A DNA stretch of 64,000 nucleotides from Allomuricauda sp. (lineage in GTDB: Bacteria > Bacteroidota > Bacteroidia > Flavobacteriales > Flavobacteriaceae), in contig NZ_PABT01000014.1 of the NCBI RefSeq assembly GCF_002699205.1, positions 1 to 64,000 of the forward strand, given 5' to 3'. The notes under the pieces were generated by a model. The model searched no databases and was not told the DNA's origin. It was given only the letters and a program-made list of their open reading frames with translations. Position numbers and translations under genes: made by a program. This document shows, one piece after another, positions 8,183 to 16,686 of this stretch (the first letter of the stretch is position 1; the number at the start of each line of letters is the position of its first letter).

Positions 8183-8950
8183 ATGTCTACTGATAGAGAA
8201 AACGGAAGTTTATACACCAAAATCGAAAACAAGGTGGCAACCGTAGAGTTTGGTCACCCCGCCAGTAATTCCTTTGTTTCTGAGCTTTTGGCCCGATTGG
8301 CAAAAGAGTTTGACAAACTCGGTGAAAACGACGAGGTTTCCATCATCGTTTTAAAATCTGAAGGGGAACGGGCCTTTTGTGCCGGTGCCTCTTTTGATGA
8401 ACTGGTGGCCGTTTCCAATCTGGAAGAAGGCAAACAATTTTTCAGTGGGTTTGCGAATGTGATCAATGCCATGCGCAAATGTCCCAAACCCATAATTGGA
8501 CGTGTTCAAGGCAAAACAGTAGGTGGCGGGGTAGGATTGGCCTCAGCCTGTGATTATGTTCATGCCACGGTCGATGCCGCCATTAAACTGTCCGAGATTT
8601 CCATAGGAATTGGTCCGTTTGTGATTGCTCCCGCAGTGGAACGTAAAATGGGAAAATCTGCCTTGGCCGAGCTATCCCTATATCCCACAGAGTGGAAAAA
8701 TGCCTATTGGGCCAAAGAACATGGCCTGTATGCAAAAGTCTACGATTCCATATCCGATATGGATAAAGAATTGGACATTCATATTCAAAAGTTGGCGACC
8801 TATAACCCCGAGGCCTTGGCCCAAATGAAAAAAGTGCTTTGGGAAGGAACCAGCCATTGGGACGACCTATTGTTGGAGCGGGCCGAAATTTCTGGAAAAA
8901 TGGCACTTTCGCCAAATACTAAAAAAACATTGGAAAAATTTAAAAAGTAG
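8183..8950 (+). CDS. enoyl-CoA hydratase/isomerase family protein
   Basis: A 255-residue crotonase-fold protein. The oxyanion-hole segments are visible: AFCAGASFDEL near residue 70 and GKTVGGGVGLASACDY near 112. Members hydrate or isomerise enoyl-CoA thioesters in fatty-acid or phenylacetate breakdown. The usual second catalytic Glu region reads EISIGIGPFVIAP, so the exact reaction is uncertain. It runs in the same direction as the MATE gene, 35 bp after it. Confidence 0.87.
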   Translation: MSTDRENGSLYTKIENKVATVEFGHPASNSFVSELLARLAKEFDKLGENDEVSIIVLKSEGERAFCAGASFDELVAVSNLEEGKQFFSGFANVINAMRKCPKPIIGRVQGKTVGGGVGLASACDYVHATVDAAIKLSEISIGIGPFVIAPAVERKMGKSALAELSLYPTEWKNAYWAKEHGLYAKVYDSISDMDKELDIHIQKLATYNPEALAQMKKVLWEGTSHWDDLLLERAEISGKMALSPNTKKTLEKFKK

Positions 8951-8979
8951 TTGAATGCTCACTAACTATAAAAATACTC

Positions 8980-9053
8980 GTCACCCTGGACTGGTTTCAG
9001 GGTCACATCAAAAAAGCTATGGTCGTGAGATGCTGAATCAGGTTCAGCATGAC
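8980..9053. repeat. dispersed inverted-repeat element, copy 1
   Basis: A 74-bp imperfect inverted repeat. The left arm begins GTCACCCTGGACTGG and the right arm ends GAATCAGGTTCAGCATGAC. The arms match those of copies at 23247-23324 and 27560-27639 (consensus ends GTCAttCTGAAC...GTTCAGgwTGAC). It sits just after the enoyl-CoA hydratase stop. It carries no coding capacity, like REP or MITE elements. Confidence 0.7.
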
Positions 9054-9089
9054 GATTTTTAACTAGATAAGAATTAAAAAATTTACAAA

Positions 9090-9182
9090 ATGACTAATTT
9101 ATTATTCCCCATATTAGCCCTTTTTGTTGTAGTGGTATATGTAGTCAACAGAATACGAAGCAACCGACGTTTTAAAAAATAA
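9090..9182 (+). CDS. possible 30-residue single-helix membrane peptide
   Basis: An ATG frame of 30 codons with a hydrophobic stretch (about residues 4-20) followed by a basic tail ending RSNRRFKK, the typical form of a small inner-membrane peptide. An A-rich leader precedes the ATG. It could be chance; only conservation would decide. Confidence 0.4.
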   Translation: MTNLLFPILALFVVVVYVVNRIRSNRRFKK

Positions 9183-9239
9183 TATATATAATATATATTT
9201 TATATATTTGTTGATGTAGAACTTGAGAGACCCGGTGTT

Positions 9240-9500
9240 ATGGAACACGTTAAAAAACTTATTGAAGTCGATAAATCACTGGTAGTTAAACTAAAAGTGC
9301 TTTCCGCTTTTGAAAACCTAAGTGTTAAGGCCTTGATGGAAAAGGCCGTAGTGGAGTATGTTAAGAACAAAGAACTGGAACGTTTTGAAAAGCTATCTGA
9401 AGAAGAAAAAGAAGACCTTGGACTTCTACTTTTGATGCAGCAAGCAGATTCAAAAGATTTTGCCAGCGAGGATGATATTTTCAAAATCCTTGATGAATGA
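9240..9500 (+). CDS. probable antitoxin of a RelB/RelE-like pair
   Basis: An 86-residue acidic protein. The N-terminus (KLIEVDKSLVVKLKVLSAFENLSVKALMEKAVVEYV) has a short beta strand followed by two helices, as in ribbon-helix-helix antitoxins, and the C-terminal half is rich in Glu and Asp and may wrap the toxin. It overlaps the next gene by four bases (ATGA), as toxin-antitoxin pairs often do. The call rests mainly on size, shape and the recognisable partner. An AT-only stretch at 9180-9210 probably holds the promoter. Confidence 0.7.
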   Translation: MEHVKKLIEVDKSLVVKLKVLSAFENLSVKALMEKAVVEYVKNKELERFEKLSEEEKEDLGLLLLMQQADSKDFASEDDIFKILDE

Positions 9501-9763
9501 AAATCAAATATCATAAATCACTTGAAAAAGATTTAAGAAAGATTAATGATAAAAAGGTAAAGCAAAAGTTGAAGCTTATCATTCTCGAAATGAAAGAGGC
9601 CAAGTTTCTGGATGAACTTTCGTCTGTCAAGAAATTAGCAGGACACCCGAATGCCTTCAGAATGAGAGTAGGTACTTACCGACTTGGTTTTTATTATGAA
9701 AACAATACCCTAATATTGTCTCGTTTTGTAAAACGAAATGATATTTATAAACTATTTCCTTAG
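9497..9763 (+). CDS. RelE/ParE superfamily toxin
   Basis: An 88-residue basic protein with the RelE/ParE layout: MKIKYHKSLEKDLRKI at the N-terminus, the central FRMRVGTYRLGFYYE strand pair and a C-terminal FVKRNDIYKLFP. RelE-type toxins cleave mRNA on ribosomes and ParE types inhibit gyrase; the FRMRVGTYRL core is shared by both, so the target is open. Start and antitoxin stop overlap (ATGA at 9497). The pair lies between housekeeping genes and ends 5 bp before lpxH. Confidence 0.82.
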   Translation: MKIKYHKSLEKDLRKINDKKVKQKLKLIILEMKEAKFLDELSSVKKLAGHPNAFRMRVGTYRLGFYYENNTLILSRFVKRNDIYKLFP

Positions 9764-9768
9764 ACCCA

Positions 9769-10536
9769 TTGGACAATATTTCACTTCCTAAAGGCAAAAA
9801 AGTCTATTTCGCCAGCGATAACCATCTCGGGGCACCTACCCGAAAGGACAGCTTGCAACGCGAGAAAAAATTTGTGGCCTGGCTGGACTCCATTAAAAGC
9901 GATGCTGCCGCCATTTTTTTAATGGGAGATCTTTTTGATTTTTGGTTCGAATACAAAACTGTTGTTCCAAAAGGGTTTACCCGTACCTTGGGAAAATTGG
10001 CCGAACTCTCCGATATGGGAATTCAAATTACCTATTTTGTGGGCAACCACGATCTTTGGATGAATGGATACTTTGAAGAAGAGCTCAACATCCCCGTGTA
10101 CCACAAACCTCAACAGTTTTTGATTAACGACACCTCTTTTTTTATCGGTCATGGTGATGGATTGGGCCCTCACGACAAAGGTTTCAAGCGGATGAAAAAG
10201 GTGTTTACAAATCCTGTTGCCCAATGGTTTTTTAAATGGTTGCACCCGGATTTGGGAGTACGCTTGGGCCAGCATCTCTCTGTAAACAACAAAATAATTT
10301 CTGGAGAGGCGGATGCCAAATTCTTGGGAGAGGACAAAGAATGGCTCGTTTTATATGCCAAACGCAAGCTCGAAGAACAACATTATGACCACTTTATATT
10401 TGGTCACCGCCATCTACCCATGGAAATCAAACTCAACGAAAAATCCACCTACACCAATCTCGGAGATTGGATTTCCTACTTTACCTATGCCGTTTTTGAT
10501 GGTGAAAAATTGTGCTTGGAGAAACTGGAAAATTAA
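9769..10536 (+). CDS. lpxH: UDP-2,3-diacylglucosamine diphosphatase (LpxH type)
   Basis: A 255-residue calcineurin-like phosphoesterase that cleaves UDP-2,3-diacylglucosamine to lipid X in lipid A synthesis at the inner membrane. All metal-site motifs are visible in order: SDNHLG (~17), GDLFDFW (~49), GNHDLW (~87), GHGDG (~126) and FGHRHLP (~209). The start is TTG at 9769, only 5 bp after the toxin gene, with SLPKGKKVYFASDNH following as in the family. The stop overlaps the convergent MFS gene stop by four bases. Confidence 0.9.
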   Translation: MDNISLPKGKKVYFASDNHLGAPTRKDSLQREKKFVAWLDSIKSDAAAIFLMGDLFDFWFEYKTVVPKGFTRTLGKLAELSDMGIQITYFVGNHDLWMNGYFEEELNIPVYHKPQQFLINDTSFFIGHGDGLGPHDKGFKRMKKVFTNPVAQWFFKWLHPDLGVRLGQHLSVNNKIISGEADAKFLGEDKEWLVLYAKRKLEEQHYDHFIFGHRHLPMEIKLNEKSTYTNLGDWISYFTYAVFDGEKLCLEKLEN

Positions 10537-11792
10537 TCTTCCTTTTCATGTAGATCAATATCATCCTGTAAATCCAATTTCCTAAAAGTTGGCGAAACAA
10601 TGGCCGTTGTTCCTGCAGTCAACAAGGTCATACATCCGCCAAAAACAACCGCTGTGACCGTTCCCAAAAGTTTTGCGGCAAGTCCACTTTCAAAAGCGCC
10701 CAGCTCGTTGGAAGACCCCACGAACATGGAATTTACCGAAGCGACCCGTCCCCGCATATTATCGGGAGTTTTTAATTGCAGTATGGTCTGGCGTATGATC
10801 ATGGAAACACCATCCACGGCACCACTTAGGAACAGGGCAATAACTGACAACCAAAACAATTCCGACAGTCCGAAAACGATGATACAAACGCCAAAGGCGA
10901 ACACGGCCATCAATAATTTTTTACCTGCCTTTCTATGCAATGGAAACCGCGTTGAGCCCAACATGGTTATGGATGCCCCTACAGCCGGAGCTGCCCGCAA
11001 AATCCCGAATCCTTCGGAGCCCACATGTAGAATATCCTGTGCGTAAATCGGCAACAACGCTATTGCTCCACCAAAAAGTACAGCGACCATATCCAAGGTA
11101 AGTGCCCCGAAAATGGCTTTGCTGCCAAAAACAAATTTGAGTCCATCCCGTAAACTTTGAAAGACCGGCTCTCCAATTTTCGGGTTCAAAATAGGTTTTT
11201 TTGGGATTTGAAAAAGGAAAAACAATGCTATCAAAGAGAAGCCAAAAATGACGCACATACTCCAATGCACACCTATCCAGCTAATTGAAAACCCTGCCAA
11301 TGCCGGGCCCAAAACCGATGCCAATTGCCAGGTGGAACTGCTCCATGTTGCCGCATTGGGATATATTTTCTTTGGAACGATCAAGGCTATCAATGAAAAT
11401 ATGGTAGGACCTAAAAACGACCGTACAAACCCACCCAAAAACACCAGTGCATAAATACTATAGAGTATGGTTTTGGGCGTCCAAGATTCTTCGAGTCCGG
11501 GCCAGCTCAACAAAAACAATCCAAGACTTATCACCGAGAACCCCGCAATACACGTTACCAAAAGGTTCCGCTTTTCACGTTGGTCTACAATGTGTCCTGC
11601 AAAAAGAGCCATGCTCACTGCTGGAATCACTTCCATCAACCCAATGATCCCAAGTGAAAGTGGGTCTTTGGTCAAGGAATAGACTTGCCATTCAATTACA
11701 ATAAATTGCATGGACCATGCAAAAACCATGGCAAATCGTACCAGTAAAAATATATTGAATTCCTTATAGCGCAGCGCAGCGTAGGGGTCCAT
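10533..11792 (-). CDS. MFS transporter (EntS-like MFS_3 group)
   Basis: A 419-residue inner-membrane protein with about twelve hydrophobic segments. The loop 2-3 motif reads GHIVDQREKRNLL, a variant of the MFS motif A. The N-terminus (ALRYKEFNIFLLVRFAMVFAWSMQFIVIEWQ) matches the MFS_3 group that includes the enterobactin exporter EntS. The substrate is unknown. It is the last gene of the minus-strand run lysoplasmalogenase-recJ-MFS, 6 bp after recJ. Confidence 0.87.
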   Translation of the reverse strand: MDPYAALRYKEFNIFLLVRFAMVFAWSMQFIVIEWQVYSLTKDPLSLGIIGLMEVIPAVSMALFAGHIVDQREKRNLLVTCIAGFSVISLGLFLLSWPGLEESWTPKTILYSIYALVFLGGFVRSFLGPTIFSLIALIVPKKIYPNAATWSSSTWQLASVLGPALAGFSISWIGVHWSMCVIFGFSLIALFFLFQIPKKPILNPKIGEPVFQSLRDGLKFVFGSKAIFGALTLDMVAVLFGGAIALLPIYAQDILHVGSEGFGILRAAPAVGASITMLGSTRFPLHRKAGKKLLMAVFAFGVCIIVFGLSELFWLSVIALFLSGAVDGVSMIIRQTILQLKTPDNMRGRVASVNSMFVGSSNELGAFESGLAAKLLGTVTAVVFGGCMTLLTAGTTAIVSPTFRKLDLQDDIDLHEKED

Positions 11793-11798
11793 TATTAG

Positions 11799-13487
11799 TT
11801 AGCGAATATCTCTTAGTTTAAGTTGAAGGCTCACCTTTCCGTTCCATTCGTTTTCGTCCAGCGAAAATACGGCATCAAATGGTTTTATGCTTTTAACCCG
11901 GTCCAATTTTTTCCCCAAATTAAACCCAATGGCCCCTATTGGATTGGAACCCGGCTGATACAAGCTGCATTTTAAATGTTTTTCTTCTTCACCAACGCCA
12001 CGAGCATACCCGGTATCCTTTAATCCTTCTGCCATAAAAACAGGGGTCATGTTCCCAGGGCCAAAAGGTGCAAATTGCTTCAATATCCGCATTAATTTTG
12101 GTGTGATTTGATCCATTGAGATTTTGGCATCCACAGTAATCTCAGGTTGCAACAATTTTGGGTCGATGGTCTCAGAGACCACCTTCTCGAATTGCTTTTT
12201 AAAGGTTTCGTACTGTTCTTCCAACAATGTAAGCCCTGCTGCATACATGTGCCCCCCAAATTGTTCCAAACAATCAGAACAACCTTCCAGGGCGTTGTAC
12301 ACATCAAATCCTTTGACCGATCGTGCTGAAGCTGTTAATTTATCCCCACTTTTGGTGAACACCAAGGTTGGCCTGTAATAGGTCTCCGTTAATCGGGAAG
12401 CTACTATTCCTATCACCCCTTTGTGCCAGTTTTCGTTATAAACCACAGAGGTAAAATTCCCTTCTTCCTGGTTTTCTTGAATTTGAACCAAGGCTTCTTG
12501 TGTGATTTCCTGATCCAAACTTCTTCTCTCGGTATTGAACAATTCAATTTCCGAGGCATACTTTTTCGCTGTGGTAAAATCATTTTCCATTAAAAGCGCA
12601 ACGGCATGTTGACCATGCTTCATACGGCCTGCGGCATTGATTCGGGGCGCTATAATGAAGACCACGTCCGTGATGGTAAGTTCACTCTTTTTGGTTTGAT
12701 CAATGAGGGCTTTTATCCCTGTTCGGGGGTTTTCGTTGATCACCATCAGCCCGTAATAAGCGAGTATGCGGTTTTCTCCAGTTATCGGAACAATATCCGC
12801 TGCAATGGCCGTTGCCACCAAATCCAAATAAAATATTAGATCGTCGATAGTTTTACCCTGTTTAGATCCCAGGGCCTGAATCAGTTTAAACCCAACTCCG
12901 CAGCCGCAAAGTTCCTTGTAAGGATATTCACAATCCTTTTGTTTTGGATCTAAAATTGCATCGGCATCGGGCAGAATTTCCCCAGGCCGGTGGTGGTCGC
13001 AAACAATAACGCTTATCCCTTTTTCCTTGGCGTATTTTATCTGGTCAATGGCCTTTATGCCACAATCCAAGGCAATAATCAAGCTAATATCGTTGTCAGC
13101 GGCAAAATCAATTCCCTGAAACGATATACCATAACCTTCAGAATAACGGTCTGGAATATAAGTGGCAACGTTGGGATATGTTTTCAACAAAAAGGAGCTC
13201 ATCAATGCCACTGAGGTGGTTCCATCCACATCATAATCCCCATACACCAATATGTTTTCATCATTGGCGATGGCTTGTTCTATTCGGGCCACGGCAAGAC
13301 CCATGTCCTTCATTAAAAAAGGATCGTGCAAATGACTCAGTTCAGGGCGGAAGAATGCCTTGGCCTCTTCATAATTGGTAATACCCCTTTGAATCAGTAA
13401 TTGGGCCACCAAATCATCTGTGCCCAAGGCTTTGGAAAGATGGTCTATGGCTTCCTGTGTAGGTTTAGGTTTTATGGTCCAGCGCAT
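11799..13487 (-). CDS. recJ: single-stranded-DNA-specific exonuclease RecJ
   Basis: A 562-residue 5'-3' exonuclease acting on single-stranded DNA in recombination and mismatch repair. The DHH domain motifs are present: DYDVDGTTSVALM (~82), DCGIKAID (~140), VCDHHRPGE (~162) and GRMKHGQHA (~290). The DHHA1 part has SARSVKGFDV and the EQFGGHMYAAG motif (~410), followed by the OB-fold tail. Length is normal. It starts 4 bp after the YhhN gene in the same direction. Confidence 0.95.
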   Translation of the reverse strand: MRWTIKPKPTQEAIDHLSKALGTDDLVAQLLIQRGITNYEEAKAFFRPELSHLHDPFLMKDMGLAVARIEQAIANDENILVYGDYDVDGTTSVALMSSFLLKTYPNVATYIPDRYSEGYGISFQGIDFAADNDISLIIALDCGIKAIDQIKYAKEKGISVIVCDHHRPGEILPDADAILDPKQKDCEYPYKELCGCGVGFKLIQALGSKQGKTIDDLIFYLDLVATAIAADIVPITGENRILAYYGLMVINENPRTGIKALIDQTKKSELTITDVVFIIAPRINAAGRMKHGQHAVALLMENDFTTAKKYASEIELFNTERRSLDQEITQEALVQIQENQEEGNFTSVVYNENWHKGVIGIVASRLTETYYRPTLVFTKSGDKLTASARSVKGFDVYNALEGCSDCLEQFGGHMYAAGLTLLEEQYETFKKQFEKVVSETIDPKLLQPEITVDAKISMDQITPKLMRILKQFAPFGPGNMTPVFMAEGLKDTGYARGVGEEEKHLKCSLYQPGSNPIGAIGFNLGKKLDRVKSIKPFDAVFSLDENEWNGKVSLQLKLRDIR

Positions 13488-13491
13488 TCTA

Positions 13492-14163
13492 TCAATTTAT
13501 TTTTGGGACACTATTTTCAAATCTTTTGATCAGGGAAAACGTAACAAAGATATGGGCGAGGTAGTAGGTCGGTGTGATGAGGAAATCAAACGTGTGATAA
13601 CCCACAAACTCTTTGAAAGCAATAATGGTATCAGAAAAGATGATAAGAACAATGCCAAACACATAGCTCCATTTTTCCGTGGCATTTCTTTCCATGCCCA
13701 TGGCGGCACCCAATGAAAAACAGGAAATAAGCAAATACACCAAAGAGGCGACCATTAAAGACATATCGGTAAAGGTGGGATAAAGCACCAAAAAGAAAAA
13801 CACAAGATAGGCAGCCAATAATATTCCTGTGAACATTTTTTTAATTCGGCCATTGAAAAGGGCATAAAGCAAATACCCCACATGTGCCAAAAAGAACAGG
13901 GCAATTCCCTTTACAAACATTTGGCTGTCCCCATTCATGTTGGACAAAAACCAATCTCCAATAATTGAAAACAAAAAAGCCCCAAAAATCATCCAAATAT
14001 CCCGGGTTTTCTCTTTTATCTGAAAATTCAGGATCAGGATGATCAAAATTCCCATCCCGGCCGTGCCGGATTTAAAAACAAAGTTTGAGGTGGTTACCCC
14101 CAAAATCGCAAGGATGACCGAAACTGCCAATAATACGTATAACCCATTCTTTTTTAGCCACAT
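13492..14163 (-). CDS. lysoplasmalogenase-like YhhN family protein
   Basis: A 223-residue membrane protein with about eight hydrophobic segments. The pattern GDWFLS near residue 70 and FSDTIIAFKEF near 175 matches the conserved Asp-containing helices of the YhhN/TMEM86 family. TMEM86 members cleave the vinyl ether bond of lysoplasmalogens, while bacterial substrates are mostly unproven. It is the first gene of the recJ transcript. Confidence 0.82.
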   Translation of the reverse strand: MWLKKNGLYVLLAVSVILAILGVTTSNFVFKSGTAGMGILIILILNFQIKEKTRDIWMIFGAFLFSIIGDWFLSNMNGDSQMFVKGIALFFLAHVGYLLYALFNGRIKKMFTGILLAAYLVFFFLVLYPTFTDMSLMVASLVYLLISCFSLGAAMGMERNATEKWSYVFGIVLIIFSDTIIAFKEFVGYHTFDFLITPTYYLAHIFVTFSLIKRFENSVPKIN

Positions 14164-14260
14164 TTTGTTTGGTTTTTAATGTTGATAGCAAAATATAGGT
14201 TTTTTGAATAAAACCTATGTCACCAAAAAGGAACTAGGGGTTATGGTCCTCGGCAAACTA

Positions 14261-14683
14261 TTACTTGTGATGATATAAAATCTTTATATCCAATTTGGCA
14301 AACTTCCTGAACATTTCCATGACACCACAATATTTTTCCACAGAAAGGTCTACTGCCTTTTTCAGTTTGTCCTCTTTTAGATTAGCTCCAGTAAAATGAT
14401 ATTCGATTACAACGGAATCGTAATATTTTGGGTGTTCATCTGTGAGATTGGCGATGGTTTCTATCTTGAATTCTTCTACTTCAAGTTTCATTTTTTTCAT
14501 CAGAGATGCCACGTCCAATCCCGAACACCCAGCCAAAGCGGTGAGCATCAATGCTTTGGGACGTAATCCTTCTTCGCCGCCTCCATGTTCTGGGGAAGTA
14601 TCAATTTTAATCGTATGTCCCGAAGGATTTGTACTCTCAAAAGTGGTTCCACCCAACCATGTAGTAGTAACTTGATTTGTCAT
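14261..14683 (-). CDS. OsmC family protein
   Basis: A 140-residue OsmC/Ohr-fold protein that probably reduces organic hydroperoxides with paired Cys. The two Cys regions are seen: LTALAGCSGLDVASLMKKM (~54) and EKYCGVMEMFRKFA (~117), together with SPEHGGGEEGLRPKALML before the first. The sequence is nearer the YhfA-like OsmC branch than Ohr, so the substrate is uncertain. It is divergent from the AhpD-like gene 55 bp away, which may share a redox role. Confidence 0.87.
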   Translation of the reverse strand: MTNQVTTTWLGGTTFESTNPSGHTIKIDTSPEHGGGEEGLRPKALMLTALAGCSGLDVASLMKKMKLEVEEFKIETIANLTDEHPKYYDSVVIEYHFTGANLKEDKLKKAVDLSVEKYCGVMEMFRKFAKLDIKILYHHK

Positions 14684-14738
14684 GAAGTTATTTTTTTGTT
14701 TCTTGTAGAGTTCAAAAATACAATTTAAAATCTCATCA

Positions 14739-15341
14739 ATGGCCTTAGTAGACCCCCTTTCCCCCGATCATGATCCAGAAACCAAAGAACTGGCAGCGTT
14801 CTTCGACGAAACCCTGGGGTTTTGTCCAAATTCAGTGTTGACAATGCAGCACAGACCCGCGATTTCCAAAGCGTTTATAAACCTGAACAAAGCCGTGATG
14901 GCCAATGAAGGCAGGGTAACATCTGCCCTAAAACGGATGATTGCATGGGTAAGTAGCAATGCCACAGGATGTCGATATTGCCAAGCACACGCAATCAGAG
15001 CTGCGGAACGATATGGAGCCGAACAGGAACAACTGGACAATATTTGGGAATATAGAACACATCCTGCTTTTTCCGACGCTGAAAGAGCGGCATTGGATTT
15101 TGCCCTGGCAGCTTCGCAAGTGCCCAATACGGTGAACGCAGATATCAAAAAGCGACTGCACCAACACTGGAACGATGGTGAAATTGTGGAAATGATGGGC
15201 GTAATTTCCCTATTTGGTTACTTGAACCGCTGGAACGATTCCATGGGAACCACTATTGAAGACGGAGCAGTGGAGAGCGCGGAAAAATACTTGAGCGAAG
15301 TAGGCTGGCAAAAAGGGAAACATGATGGATCTTTGTACTAG
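14739..15341 (+). CDS. carboxymuconolactone decarboxylase family (AhpD-like) protein
   Basis: A 200-residue all-helical protein. The AhpD core motif CRYCQAHAIRAAERYG (~88) holds the Cys-x-x-Cys and the following His of the peroxidase-related CMD fold. These proteins use the Cys pair in thiol-based peroxide reduction; muconolactone decarboxylation is not implied. It is convergent with the uracil-DNA glycosylase gene. Confidence 0.87.
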   Translation: MALVDPLSPDHDPETKELAAFFDETLGFCPNSVLTMQHRPAISKAFINLNKAVMANEGRVTSALKRMIAWVSSNATGCRYCQAHAIRAAERYGAEQEQLDNIWEYRTHPAFSDAERAALDFALAASQVPNTVNADIKKRLHQHWNDGEIVEMMGVISLFGYLNRWNDSMGTTIEDGAVESAEKYLSEVGWQKGKHDGSLY

Positions 15342-15351
15342 AACAATGGGG

Positions 15352-15966
15352 TCAACCCATAATATGGCTTGAAACCCGTTTCTTTAATTCTGGCAATACC
15401 TCCTTACCAAACCATGGGTTTTTGTTCAGCCAAAATCGATTTCTGGGAGATGGATGGGGCAACACAAAATAATTGGGCAAATACTCATGGTAATTCTTTA
15501 CCGTTTCGGTAAGATTCCTTTTCATAACATTGCCCAGATAGTAGTTTTGCGCATATTGACCGATCAAAATAATGAGTTTTAGATGGGGCATGTGATCCAT
15601 CAATTGATTGTGCCACAAAGGAGCACATTCCGGTCTTGGGGGCAAATCCCCGGATTTCCCTTTCCCTGGATAACAAAACCCCATAGGGATCAGGGCAAAA
15701 AGCCGTTCGTCATAAAATTGTTCATCCGTAACGTTCAGCCATTTTCTAAGTTGTTTCCCACTAGGGTCGTCCCAAGGAATACCGGTTTGGTGTACTTTGG
15801 TTCCAGGTGCTTGTCCAATAATGGCGATTTTGGATTTTTCGTGCACGGCAATAATGGGTCTGGGGCCCAAAGGCAAATATTCCTTACAATGCGAACAGTC
15901 CCGTATTTGAAAAAGTAGTTCCTCCATCCTCCTTATGGGATCTAAAAGTTCTTCCGAAGTTAACAA
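15352..15966 (-). CDS. uracil-DNA glycosylase family protein
   Basis: A 204-residue protein with the UDG superfamily fold. An N-terminal CxxC (DCSHCKEY) and the GQAPGTKVHQTGIPWDDPSGKQ segment (~51) form the uracil pocket motif 1, and LPHPSPRNRFW (~172) is motif 2. It would remove uracil from DNA to start base-excision repair. Only two Cys are visible near the N-terminus, so the Fe-S cluster of family 4 enzymes is not assured. It directly abuts rsmI upstream with no gap. Confidence 0.85.
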   Translation of the reverse strand: MLTSEELLDPIRRMEELLFQIRDCSHCKEYLPLGPRPIIAVHEKSKIAIIGQAPGTKVHQTGIPWDDPSGKQLRKWLNVTDEQFYDERLFALIPMGFCYPGKGKSGDLPPRPECAPLWHNQLMDHMPHLKLIILIGQYAQNYYLGNVMKRNLTETVKNYHEYLPNYFVLPHPSPRNRFWLNKNPWFGKEVLPELKKRVSSHIMG

Positions 15967-16638
15967 CTATTTACACCCTCCGACAACAATCACAAATTCT
16001 CCTTTTGGAGCTTTATTGTTGAAGTGTTCCAGCACCTCTGCCACACTTCCGCGGATAGTTTCCTCATATAATTTGGTAAGTTCCCGGGAAACGGAAACAG
16101 GTCTGTCCTTTCCAAAATACTCGGCAAAATGGGTCAATGTTTTAATAAGCTTATGGGGCGATTCATAAAAGACCATGGTGCGGGTTTCTGCGGCAAGCTC
16201 CATAAGTCGCGTCTGGCGACCTTTTTTAACAGGTAAAAATCCTTCAAAAACAAATCGGTCGTTGGGCAGCCCACTATTCACCAATGCAGGGACAAAAGCC
16301 GTAGCACCTGGCAAACATTCCACTTCAACATCATTTTCAACGCATGCACGCGTCAACAAAAACCCAGGATCTGAAATAGCTGGGGTCCCTGCATCTGAGA
16401 TAAGTGCATATGTGGTACCCTGCTTCAATTTTTGCACCAAAAAATCCACTTGTTTGTGCTCATTGTGCATGTGGTGGCTCTGCAAAGGGGTGTTGATTTC
16501 AAAATGTTTTAGAAGCTTCCCACTGGTCCGGGTATCCTCCGCCAAAACAATATCAACCTCTTTCAACACCTTTATGGCGCGGAGGGTAATATCCTCAAGA
16601 TTCCCTATAGGTGTCGGAACTAGGTATAACTTTCCCAT
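15967..16638 (-). CDS. rsmI: 16S rRNA (cytidine1402-2'-O)-methyltransferase RsmI
   Basis: A 223-residue SAM-dependent methyltransferase of the tetrapyrrole methylase fold that acts on C1402 of 16S rRNA. Diagnostic motifs: TPIGNLEDITLRAIKVL near the N-terminus, AEDTRTSGKLLKHF (~34), LISDAGTPAISDPGF (~79) and FYESPHKL (~158). Its length is at the short end of the family, so the C-terminal extension is missing, as is common in Bacteroidota. It lies between an uncharacterised gene and the glycosylase gene on one strand. Confidence 0.94.
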   Translation of the reverse strand: MGKLYLVPTPIGNLEDITLRAIKVLKEVDIVLAEDTRTSGKLLKHFEINTPLQSHHMHNEHKQVDFLVQKLKQGTTYALISDAGTPAISDPGFLLTRACVENDVEVECLPGATAFVPALVNSGLPNDRFVFEGFLPVKKGRQTRLMELAAETRTMVFYESPHKLIKTLTHFAEYFGKDRPVSVSRELTKLYEETIRGSVAEVLEHFNNKAPKGEFVIVVGGCK

Positions 16639-16686
16639 AGACCAAAGTTAAGGTCTTCCTGTTAAAATAGGATTGAAAAAACAGAT

